The position numbers and the translations under genes were made by a program. Source: Akkermansia sp. (lineage in GTDB: Bacteria; Verrucomicrobiota; Verrucomicrobiia; Verrucomicrobiales; Akkermansiaceae). From it: a stretch of 45,917 nt of DNA. How positions within the stretch are numbered: position 1 is the stretch's first letter; each line of letters begins with the position of its first letter. A model generated the notes under the pieces. That model had not been told where the DNA came from, did no database searches, and saw nothing but the letters and a program-made list of their open reading frames with translations. Positions 18,200-25,819 of the stretch are shown here, one piece after another. Where the stretch lies: the NCBI GenBank assembly GCA_017549485.1, contig JAFYUT010000039.1:1-45917 (forward strand), read 5' to 3'.

Positions 18200-19270
18200 A
18201 TGGCTCTCTCGAATCAGCGATTGGAATCTCTGGATGCCCTGAGAGGGATGGATGCCGCCCTCATCATCGGCTTGGGCTCCGCTCTATGGGGTGTTTACAG
18301 TGCGTGTCCCACCCCGTTTTGGGAAGATATCCGTTACCACATGGAGCATACGCCATGGGAACAAATACGCGTATTTGACCTCATATTCCCCCTCTTTGTC
18401 TATCTATCGGGCATATCGCTGAACTTTTCCGTGCGCAAGCGTGGCAGCACCGGCTCGGGTACGGGTAAATTACTGTTACACATGTGGTACCGTGCACTCG
18501 CGCTGGTATTGCTGGGCATATTGGTAAACGGGCCGTTGGTATGGGACACAGATGCCATGCGATGCGCCTCCGTATTGGGGCTTATAGGTATCAGCGGGGC
18601 CATGGCCGGCACGCTGGTGTTGGTGCTCCGTAAAACATGGCTTATTGCAACAAGCGCAGGAGTAATTCTCACGGCAGTCTTTCTGATGCAATACATGGGC
18701 GGAGACATGACGCCTATGGGTTGTTTCAATGCCAAGGTAGATGCCATGCTTTGCCCCGGCAAATTATACTTCGGTGTCATTGACCCGGAAGGGCCGCTGT
18801 GCATACTCTCAGCCACGGCTCTGGCGTTGGGAGGTTATCTGAGCGGGCGCGTCTTCAGCACGGCCTACAGCGCACCACGCAGGGTGTTCACTTTGCTTGT
18901 GATTGGCGGCATTGCCATCATCATCGGCTTGCTCGGCCCCTGCATCAAAAACATTTGGACACCGTGTTTCGTATTACTCAGCGGGGGCATCGGAGCTATC
19001 CTGATGGCTGTATTTCATCTTATCATTGATGTATGGCAACTCCGCCGTTGGGCATGGCCATTCAAAATCATCGGGTGCAATGCTCTTTTCATCTATCTGT
19101 TTACGAATATTATCGCCTTCGGGCAACTCACAGAACGCCTCTTAGGTGGCAGTATTCGTGAGTTCATTGCCACACCGTGGCACACCTTTGCATACGGCAT
19201 GGGCTACTTCCTGCTGGCGTGGTTACTCTGTCTGCTATTCTATAAGCACCGTATTTTCGTGAAAGTTTAG
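18200..19270 (+). CDS. COG4299/DUF5009-type membrane protein (HGSNAT-like acyltransferase)
   Basis: 356 residues with nine or ten hydrophobic segments. The N-terminal RLESLDALRGMDAALIIG and FDLIFPLFVYLSGISLNFSVRKR are the hallmarks of the COG4299 family, related to lysosomal heparan-alpha-glucosaminide N-acetyltransferase. Such proteins may acetylate cell-surface sugars or imported amino sugars; the bacterial function is not established. It follows menA by 9 bases, so it is in the same transcript, although there is no obvious metabolic link. Confidence 0.8.
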   Translation: MALSNQRLESLDALRGMDAALIIGLGSALWGVYSACPTPFWEDIRYHMEHTPWEQIRVFDLIFPLFVYLSGISLNFSVRKRGSTGSGTGKLLLHMWYRALALVLLGILVNGPLVWDTDAMRCASVLGLIGISGAMAGTLVLVLRKTWLIATSAGVILTAVFLMQYMGGDMTPMGCFNAKVDAMLCPGKLYFGVIDPEGPLCILSATALALGGYLSGRVFSTAYSAPRRVFTLLVIGGIAIIIGLLGPCIKNIWTPCFVLLSGGIGAILMAVFHLIIDVWQLRRWAWPFKIIGCNALFIYLFTNIIAFGQLTERLLGGSIREFIATPWHTFAYGMGYFLLAWLLCLLFYKHRIFVKV

Positions 19271-19292
19271 ACAGTTACGGGCCATTTTAGAC

Positions 19293-19321
19293 TTGCAAAA
19301 ATGGGCGTTTAGGTGTATAAG
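19293..19321 (+). promoter_or_regulatory. Leaderless promoter of gltX-queA
   Basis: TTGCAA (19293-19298), a 17-base spacer and TATAAG (19316-19321), then exactly 6 bases to the ATG at 19328. A GTG at 19313 would extend the frame by five codons but falls in the promoter, so ATG 19328 is the start. Confidence 0.75.
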
Positions 19322-19327
19322 GCGCGC

Positions 19328-20683
19328 ATGTCAACGGCTATACGTACACGCTTCGCACCGTCGCCCACCGGCTATTTGCACATCGGTGGCGCACGCACCG
19401 CTCTGTTCAATTACCTTTTCGCCCGCAAAATGGGCGGCACATTCATTCTTCGCATTGAAGATACCGACCAAGAACGCCACGTTGAAGACGCCATGAAGGC
19501 TATCTTTACCGGCATGAGCTGGTTGGGGTTGGATTGGGATGAAGGTGAAGGCAAAGGTGGCCCCTGCGAGCCGTACTTCCAAAGCCAACGTAAAGATATT
19601 TACGACCGCTACTTCAATAAGTTGGTAGAGATGGGGCGTGTATATGAGTGCCCTGCCCCCAACAAGCGTGATAAGAACGGAGATGAAATCCCCGGCACCA
19701 GCGAAGGCACCGTATGGCGTTTCCGCTTTAAGCGAGATGGCGTCATGACGCTGCATGACCTTGTTTGCGGTGATATCTCCGTAGATTACACCAATGAAGA
19801 CAACACCCCCGACATGGTGGTGAAACGTACGGATGGCTCTTACATTTTCCACTTAGTGAATGTGGTAGATGACATCGAGATGAAAATCTCTCACGTTATC
19901 CGTGGCGAAGACCACATCATGAACACCTTTAAGCACTTGCAGCTGTTTGATGCATTCGGCGTAGAGCCTCCCGTATATGCCCATATCCCGCTGATTCAGA
20001 ACCCTGATGGTTCTAAGATGAGTAAGCGCGACGTAGGTGCACAGCTGGGCAATTACCCTGAGGAGGGCTTCTTGCCGGATGCCGTTATCAACTTCATTGC
20101 TCTGCTTGGCTGGAGCAGTAAGAGCGATGAAGAGGTATTTACCAAAGAGCAGCTCATTGACCTTTTCTCCCTTGAAAATGTAAACCGAGCTGCAGCTAAG
20201 TTTGACATCACTAAATGCAAGTGGATGAATCAACAACACATCATGAAGTTGGAGCCCTCACAATTCTGTGAACTTGCCATGCCGTTCTGCACGGCAGCCG
20301 GCTTGGCAGACACGGCACAACTGCGTGAGGCCCTGCCCAGCGTTCAAACCAAGGTACAGCTACTCAGCGAAGTACCCGCATGGGTGAACTGGGTGCAAGT
20401 GTTGGAGTACGAGCAAGAGAGCATGGCCAAATTGCAAGACAATGCCCGCGAGATGCTCAACCACCTTGTCGAGGCTTTCAACGGTATTGAAGAATGGAGC
20501 GGTGAGGCAGCATTCCAAGTCATCAAACCTCTGGCCAAAGCCAACGGCGTCAAGGTGGGTGCTATGATGTTCCCGCTGCGTATGGCTCTTACCGGCACAC
20601 ACGCCGGCCCGGGTATTGATGTTATCATGCAGGTATTGGGCAAAGAGGAAGTCCTGCGCCGCATCAGCATCTTTCCCTGCTGA
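19328..20683 (+). CDS. gltX: Glutamyl-tRNA synthetase
   Basis: 451 residues, class I aminoacyl-tRNA synthetase. The HIGH motif appears as HIGG in RFAPSPTGYLHIGGARTAL (residues 8-26) and KMSKS as KMSKR near residue 230 (DGSKMSKRD). It charges tRNA-Glu, and its product is also the substrate of HemA (encoded at 40894) for tetrapyrrole synthesis. Whether it also charges tRNA-Gln (non-discriminating type) cannot be decided here. queA follows after 34 bases, so a shared transcript is likely. Confidence 0.96.
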   Translation: MSTAIRTRFAPSPTGYLHIGGARTALFNYLFARKMGGTFILRIEDTDQERHVEDAMKAIFTGMSWLGLDWDEGEGKGGPCEPYFQSQRKDIYDRYFNKLVEMGRVYECPAPNKRDKNGDEIPGTSEGTVWRFRFKRDGVMTLHDLVCGDISVDYTNEDNTPDMVVKRTDGSYIFHLVNVVDDIEMKISHVIRGEDHIMNTFKHLQLFDAFGVEPPVYAHIPLIQNPDGSKMSKRDVGAQLGNYPEEGFLPDAVINFIALLGWSSKSDEEVFTKEQLIDLFSLENVNRAAAKFDITKCKWMNQQHIMKLEPSQFCELAMPFCTAAGLADTAQLREALPSVQTKVQLLSEVPAWVNWVQVLEYEQESMAKLQDNAREMLNHLVEAFNGIEEWSGEAAFQVIKPLAKANGVKVGAMMFPLRMALTGTHAGPGIDVIMQVLGKEEVLRRISIFPC

Positions 20684-20717
20684 TTTTTAAATCAAGACAC
20701 ATATCACCACCATCCGC

Positions 20718-21695
20718 ATGCGAACCGTCGATTTCGATTATCATCTGCCGGAAGAATTGATAGCCGACCGCCCGTTGCCGGACCGCGCAGCGAGCCGCAT
20801 GCTGGTGGTGCACCGCGACACGGGGCTCATTGAGCACCGCCACTTCAGCGATATCCTTGAATATGTGCAAGCGGGTGACCACTTTGTCCTCAACAACACC
20901 AAAGTGGTGCCCGCACGCTATTTCAGCAATGACGGCTCTATCGAACTCGTCCGCGCCGAGCTTGCTCAAGAGCTGGTATGGAAGTGTATGGTACGCCCCG
21001 GCAAAAAGATGAAAGTGGGTCGCACCGTGCAGGTAGGGGATGCCACCGGCACGGTTGAATCCATTGATGACGAGGGCTACCGCTACATTCGCTGGGATAA
21101 ATTCATTGACCCTGAGGTTTACGGCAGACTCGCTTTGCCCCACTACATGAACCGCGAGAGCGAACCGGCAGACAAAGAGCGCTATCAAACGGTTTATGCA
21201 GAACATGAGGGAGCTATTGCGGCTCCTACCGCGGGCTTGCATTTTACCCCCGAAATACTGGCAGCCGTACCGCACAGTTTTGTCACCTTACACGTGGGTG
21301 TAGGCACGTTCCGCCCTGTTAAAGCGGAGTTTATTGAAGACCACCACATGCACCGGGAGAGCTTTACCCTGCCCGATGACACTGCGGCAGCCGTAGAGAA
21401 AGCCAACCGCGTTATTGCCGTAGGCACCACCAGTGTACGTGTGTTGGAAACCCTGGCAACTCGCCACGGGTGCCCCCTGCAACCATGCAGTGGAGATACG
21501 GACATCTTTATCTACCCCGGTTATGATTACAAGGTAGTCGGTGGCCTGCTCACCAACTTCCACCTCCCGCAAAGTACCCTCATTATGCTGGTATGTGCGT
21601 TTGCCGGTAAAGAGCTTATTATGGAAGCCTACCGCCAAGCAGTAGAACAGCGCTACCGCTTTTTCTCATACGGAGACTGCATGTTGATTCTCTGA
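20718..21695 (+). CDS. queA: S-adenosylmethionine:tRNA ribosyltransferase-isomerase
   Basis: 325 residues, near the usual 340-350. QueA transfers the ribosyl moiety of SAM to preQ1 in tRNA to make epoxyqueuosine. Diagnostic stretches are YHLPEELIADRPLPDRAASRML (residues 6-27), NNTKVVPAR, PTAGLHFT, HVGVGTFRPVK and GGLLTNFHLPQSTL. It lies 34 bases after gltX without an evident promoter of its own. Downstream is the hairpin at 21709-21730, oriented as a terminator for the opposing gene. Confidence 0.95.
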   Translation: MRTVDFDYHLPEELIADRPLPDRAASRMLVVHRDTGLIEHRHFSDILEYVQAGDHFVLNNTKVVPARYFSNDGSIELVRAELAQELVWKCMVRPGKKMKVGRTVQVGDATGTVESIDDEGYRYIRWDKFIDPEVYGRLALPHYMNRESEPADKERYQTVYAEHEGAIAAPTAGLHFTPEILAAVPHSFVTLHVGVGTFRPVKAEFIEDHHMHRESFTLPDDTAAAVEKANRVIAVGTTSVRVLETLATRHGCPLQPCSGDTDIFIYPGYDYKVVGGLLTNFHLPQSTLIMLVCAFAGKELIMEAYRQAVEQRYRFFSYGDCMLIL

Positions 21696-21708
21696 AATCA
21701 ACAAAAAA

Positions 21709-21730
21709 CGCGGCACTCTGACATGCCGCG
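21709..21730 (-). terminator. Rho-independent terminator of the 21766 gene
   Basis: Stem CGCGGCA/TGCCGCG (7 bp) with an 8-base loop. On the minus strand the hairpin is followed directly by TTTTTT, the classical terminator arrangement, 36 bases after the stop at 21766. On the plus strand (for queA) no T-tract follows, though the stem could still slow polymerase. Confidence 0.75.
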
Positions 21731-21765
21731 CTGTATGAAAGACTGACAATTCGGCAACCTCTTAT

Positions 21766-22224
21766 TCACACCGACCACGGGGAGGCATTATAGGCTGCAT
21801 CTATAGCAGAGCCAAGCAAGGTATGAACTTGCTGAGGTGTCGCAATATTAAGGAGCCCTACGGGCAAGCGCTCCCCATTGGGGGTGAGTCGGTATTCAAA
21901 AACAATATCACCTAACCCATTATCGTGCTCTACAAATTGCTGAATCATACCCAGCATCAAAAACCACTCTTTCGGCTCTGCAGAACCGCAGAACAACAGA
22001 ACTCGCTTGGACGTAATGGCATAAAAATCAGCCCCGCCCACGGCTACGGATGTTGCCGGTGCGGCACTTTTTTTACCGAGCAAGCGCGCCCAAAACGAAC
22101 TTTTGGGTTGAACCACTTCGGGCGCCGCAGCCCCACATGTCGCGGCATGCAGTAGCGTTTCACCTTCTCTCAAGTGATTGGCTATTATTTGTTGCTGAGC
22201 AGGATTCATTGCTGTGTCGTGCAT
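21766..22224 (-). CDS. Small soluble protein of unknown function
   Basis: 152 residues from ATG 22224 (second choice ATG 22209, 147 residues). The frame is open further upstream to 22263, but that extension runs through the hairpin at 22231-22265, so the shorter forms are favoured. The protein has a helical N-terminus (NPAQQQIIANHLREGETLL), a low-complexity Lys/Pro/Ala loop, and then FYAITSKRVLLFCG, which resembles a PH-like (bPH) fold strand pair. No catalytic motif or signal peptide is visible. Its function is unknown. Confidence 0.65.
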   Translation of the reverse strand: MHDTAMNPAQQQIIANHLREGETLLHAATCGAAAPEVVQPKSSFWARLLGKKSAAPATSVAVGGADFYAITSKRVLLFCGSAEPKEWFLMLGMIQQFVEHDNGLGDIVFEYRLTPNGERLPVGLLNIATPQQVHTLLGSAIDAAYNASPWSV

Positions 22225-22230
22225 TTGTAA

Positions 22231-22265
22231 GAATGCCCGCACCGGATTATGCGGTACGGGCATTC
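22231..22265 (-). terminator. Hairpin terminator after aspS
   Basis: Outer stem GAATGCCCG/CGGGCATTC (9 bp), one C-A mismatch, inner stem ACCG/CGGT (4 bp) and a 7-base loop. It begins 24 bases after the aspS stop. The tail on the minus strand is only weakly T-rich (TTACAAA), so termination may be partial, leaving some read-through into the 21766 gene. Confidence 0.55.
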
Positions 22266-22289
22266 TGAAACAGATGATTAATACGCCCT

Positions 22290-24137
22290 TTATGCCTGCT
22301 CTGCAGCAGCGGCTTTCTCAGCCTCAAGCTTAAGACGCAGTTTCTCAGGCAACTTAACCTGAATATGCACATCGCGCAGCTGATTGGGCTCTGCCGGGGC
22401 GGGAGACTCGCTCATAAGATCGGCGCCACGGTTGTTCTTGGGGAACGCAATCACCTCACGAATAGACTCACACTTGCCAATAAGCATCACAACACGGTCA
22501 AGACCGAGAGCTAAGCCGCCATGGGGAGGAGCACCGAAAGAGAACGCTGCCAGCAAGTGGCCGAACTGTTCTTCAATGGTGGCATCATCCAAGCCGAGGG
22601 CGCGGAACGTGGCATCTTGAAGGTCTTTCTCGTGAATACGGATAGAACCACCGCCAAGCTCGTTACCGTTAAAGATAACATCATAAGCCTCTGCACATAT
22701 ATCGGTAGAAATCTCGCCCTTGAGCACCTTCTCCACGTCCTCAGGCACAGGGCGAGTGAACGGATGGTGAATAGCGCAGAAGCGCTGCTCCTCAGCATCC
22801 CAGCCGAACAGCGGGAAACGGTTTACCCAGAAGAGGTCAATCTCATCATTGCCCTTAAGCAACTCCATGAACTCGGCGCAAGCCAAACGCACGCGACCGA
22901 GAATGGTGCAGCTCTGCTCCCAATCACCGGCAGCGAAGAAGATGCAGTCACCGCTCTCAATGTTGAGGCGCTCCTTGAGGGCCTCTACCTCCGTGGCAGA
23001 AAGGCGCTTGGTAATGGGGCTCTTCCACTCCTTGAGGTCATTGACATCACGCACCTTAATGTAAGCCAAGCCCTTGGCGCCGGCCTCAATCGCAGTCTGC
23101 GTGAGGGAATCAACCTGACCGACGGAGGGGTTAAAGCCCTTAGCATTGATAGCCTTCACAACACCACCGTTAGCAATGGCGCCGGAGAATACGCGGAACT
23201 CACTATCGGCAAAAATATCGGAGCACTCCGTAATCTTCATCTCGAAGCGACGCTCAGGCTTATCAGAACCGTACTGGTCCATAGCATCTTTCCAGGTCAT
23301 GCGGGGGAACGGCGTCACAATATCGCGCCCGACGGATTCTTTGAACACACGCTTGAGCATGTTCTCAATCCATGCGTAAATATCCTCGGGAGTGATGAAA
23401 GAAGCTTCAATATCAATCTGAGTGAACTCAGGCTGACGGTCGGCACGCAAGTCTTCGTCACGGAAGCAACGAGCCACCTGGAAGTACTTCTCCATACCGG
23501 CAACCATCAGCAACTGCTTGTACTGCTGCGGTGCCTGAGGCAGAGCATAGAAGGTACCGGGAGTCAAACGGCTGGGCACCAAGAAGTCACGGGCGCCCTC
23601 AGGGGTGCTCTTAGAAAGGATGGGGGTCTCAATCTCCAAGAAGCCCTGCTCGTCCAAGTAGTCGCGCATGGTCTTGGTGATTCGGTGGCGCAGAATCATG
23701 TTGCGCTGCATCTCGGTACGGCGTAAATCCAAGAAACGGTACTTGAGTCGCAAATCTTCGTTGGCCACATTGCGATCCAGCTGGAACGGCAGCACGGCAG
23801 CGCGGTTCAACACGGTCATGGCAGAGGCATCCACCTCAATCTCACCGGTCGCCAAATCAGGGTTGGTGGCATCTACCTCATCCGTCTTAAGACGAGCTAC
23901 TACCGTACCGGAAACCTGTATCACAGATTCTACACGAAGATTCTCCGCATTATTAGCAAGCTCGGCATTATTCTCAGGATGGAAAACAACCTGAGTTTTT
24001 CCTGCGCGGTCACGGAGGTCGATGAAAATCACACCACCATGGTCGCGAACGGTATCCACCCAGCCGCAAAGCGTTACTTGCTTGCCGGCATCACTAAGGC
24101 GGAGCTCATCACACGCATGAGTACGGTAACTGTTCAT
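22290..24137 (-). CDS. aspS: Aspartyl-tRNA synthetase
   Basis: 615 residues, class II synthetase of the bacterial type. It has an N-terminal OB-fold anticodon domain (VTLCGWVDTVRDHGGVIFIDLRDR, about residues 20-43), motif 2 in CFRDEDLRADRQPEFTQID, the bacterial GAD insertion (about residues 290-420) and motif 3 GLALGLDRVVML near the end, with an Ala/Glu/Lys-rich C-terminal tail. I chose ATG 24137 (MNSYRTHACDELR), where family homology begins; a TTG at 24173 would add 12 residues. The promoter at 24206-24233 predicts a leader of about 60 bases, one of the few genuine 5' leaders here. Confidence 0.95.
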   Translation of the reverse strand: MNSYRTHACDELRLSDAGKQVTLCGWVDTVRDHGGVIFIDLRDRAGKTQVVFHPENNAELANNAENLRVESVIQVSGTVVARLKTDEVDATNPDLATGEIEVDASAMTVLNRAAVLPFQLDRNVANEDLRLKYRFLDLRRTEMQRNMILRHRITKTMRDYLDEQGFLEIETPILSKSTPEGARDFLVPSRLTPGTFYALPQAPQQYKQLLMVAGMEKYFQVARCFRDEDLRADRQPEFTQIDIEASFITPEDIYAWIENMLKRVFKESVGRDIVTPFPRMTWKDAMDQYGSDKPERRFEMKITECSDIFADSEFRVFSGAIANGGVVKAINAKGFNPSVGQVDSLTQTAIEAGAKGLAYIKVRDVNDLKEWKSPITKRLSATEVEALKERLNIESGDCIFFAAGDWEQSCTILGRVRLACAEFMELLKGNDEIDLFWVNRFPLFGWDAEEQRFCAIHHPFTRPVPEDVEKVLKGEISTDICAEAYDVIFNGNELGGGSIRIHEKDLQDATFRALGLDDATIEEQFGHLLAAFSFGAPPHGGLALGLDRVVMLIGKCESIREVIAFPKNNRGADLMSESPAPAEPNQLRDVHIQVKLPEKLRLKLEAEKAAAAEQA

Positions 24138-24205
24138 AATAGTATGCTTGCTGAATAATTCGTCTATGTTCAAGGTGCCTTAATTGCACCCATGAAGCGC
24201 GCAGA

Positions 24206-24233
24206 ATTCTACTCCTCCCACCTTGAAAGTCAA
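24206..24233 (-). promoter_or_regulatory. Promoter of aspS
   Basis: Minus strand: TTGACT (24228-24233), a 16-base spacer and TAGAAT (24206-24211), a strong sigma70-type match. Transcription should start near 24199, about 60 bases upstream of ATG 24137, so this gene differs from the leaderless ones. I see no T-box or other leader structure in those 60 bases. Confidence 0.7.
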
Positions 24234-24328
24234 GCAAAATTTTCACTTTAGCGTGGCATAATAAAGCATGGATTGCAAGCACCCCCAATAGGGGTAAAAG
24301 CAAAGGAACCGACTCCATTGTGATATGA

Positions 24329-25819
24329 TTACACAGAGGCCTCAGACTGCCCCCGTATACACGTTAACACGGCATCCCGAAGATATTGCGTATCTGAATA
24401 CTCGGTATAACAAGAAAACAACCTATCAGGCGAAACACAAAGAACGATGATTTTCAATTCATCGAAAAGCGGCATCGTAACTGTAGCATAATACGCAACA
24501 CATTTACCGCCAGGCTCTGAGCATTGCGCCAAAGGCATCACAAATGCATTATATATCGGGGGAGATATATGCCCCTTTTTTATTTCTACAGCCTTGGGAT
24601 TTAACAAAGCTTTCTGGTACAAAAACTGCTTGGTTACAGAGGCAATCCCCGGCAAACCGGTCGGCATACCACTGCCGGAGTCAATAGGCAGGTAATACTT
24701 GGCATCCAAAACGTAGGTTGCCGATTCATCTCGAATAATGACATCCGGTTCAAGACTTTTGCCGGCAGAAGCTATTCTGTTTGTAAATTTCCATTCCGGG
24801 GGACGTATGGCCCAAAGTCTAGAATAATCATACCCGAAAACGCAACGGCAGGCATCTTCCCACAAAAGGTTAAAAGAAGAACACCCAAACGCGTATTCGG
24901 TACACGCATCAGCATTGGCGGCAGACTGTTTCAGCAAATACTCTCGCAGCAACATCAGAATGTATCTGCGCCGCGAATCGAATTGTACATTCAGCTCAGA
25001 CTCCACCAAATACAGCATATACGCAAGGTCGTCTGTTTGATATGCAAAAACAGACTCTTCACCATCAAGCTCCGGCAAGCCAAACAAGTCTATCACCCCT
25101 AAATCGTGTAAACAACGAAAACAGCTTGCTACAACACGCTTATGAAGGAGTGTAATAGGGTGCTGATGCTCAAACTTTGTCCTACGCGTTACAACATCGG
25201 GATAAACCGGGGTACCTTGCTGTAACACGGCACTCGTTTTATGAATCGAAGCATGCCAGAGAACTCTGCCTCGTTCATTCAAAGCATCCACCTTACGTAC
25301 GTCTCGGTACACGCCGTTTTCCACATAATCACATAAAAGTGTTACCATTAACGACAGCTGATTTGAATCCGCTGCCTCCTGCTGCCATTCCGGTAATTCA
25401 CGGTGCTGAGAATGTTTATAGCGCTGGATGGCTTTCAGGACTCGCGAAAACAAAGCACGCCGAGAGGCCGGCCACGGTCGGTTAAAATCTCCCTGCTCCG
25501 GGATTCGAAAAGATTCGGCATTTGCATATTTCGGCAAGATACATACCATGTATTGTTCCCGACAATAGATACCGACAAAACAGAAATAATAATCAGCACC
25601 GATAATATACCCCTCCAAAGGCTCCGCCTCTTCCCCCACAGCGGTATCCTCCACTCCTCGTCTGCCGATGATTCGTTTGTTGAGTAAATCCGCAATTAAT
25701 GTTGTCTTTTCAGAAAACGGTACGCCGAATAACTCACAGACAGTCTCAGCCGAATAGGCTACACGTTCTCTCACCCAAGCGAGAGAACGAACCTTGATGG
25801 CTGCCGGAGTTCCGCTCAT
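24329..25819 (-). CDS. LlaJI/McrC-like restriction endonuclease subunit
   Basis: 496 residues. The C-terminal third carries a PD-(D/E)XK nuclease core: Pro-Asp at 358-359 (EPDVIIRD) and DAK at 372-374, followed by a Gln/Tyr-containing helix (KQFLYQKAL). The N-terminal part (about 1-110) looks like the target-recognition half of LlaJI-type endonucleases. As in McrBC, it should be the DNA-cleaving partner of the AAA+ motor encoded immediately upstream; the ATG follows the mcrB-like stop directly (TAAATG), which implies coupled translation. The exact family (LlaJI or another McrC-like group) is from pattern memory. Base composition is visibly AT-richer than aspS, in keeping with horizontal transfer. 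Confidence 0.8.
   Translation of the reverse strand: MSGTPAAIKVRSLAWVRERVAYSAETVCELFGVPFSEKTTLIADLLNKRIIGRRGVEDTAVGEEAEPLEGYIIGADYYFCFVGIYCREQYMVCILPKYANAESFRIPEQGDFNRPWPASRRALFSRVLKAIQRYKHSQHRELPEWQQEAADSNQLSLMVTLLCDYVENGVYRDVRKVDALNERGRVLWHASIHKTSAVLQQGTPVYPDVVTRRTKFEHQHPITLLHKRVVASCFRCLHDLGVIDLFGLPELDGEESVFAYQTDDLAYMLYLVESELNVQFDSRRRYILMLLREYLLKQSAANADACTEYAFGCSSFNLLWEDACRCVFGYDYSRLWAIRPPEWKFTNRIASAGKSLEPDVIIRDESATYVLDAKYYLPIDSGSGMPTGLPGIASVTKQFLYQKALLNPKAVEIKKGHISPPIYNAFVMPLAQCSEPGGKCVAYYATVTMPLFDELKIIVLCVSPDRLFSCYTEYSDTQYLRDAVLTCIRGQSEASV

Noticed and set aside
22225..22263. N-terminal extension of the 21766 gene to 22263
   Set aside because: It would translate the 9-bp plus 4-bp hairpin at 22231-22265, which acts as the likely aspS terminator.
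22521..23726. 401-codon open frame on the plus strand opposite aspS
   Set aside because: It lies wholly antisense to a clear aspS, shows no family motif and has no promoter. Its length follows from the codon bias of aspS.
24245..24300. ACCCC/GGGGT inverted repeat after the LlaJI-like gene, as a terminator
   Set aside because: The stem is only about 5 bp and no T-tract follows on the minus strand. The evidence is too weak to list it.
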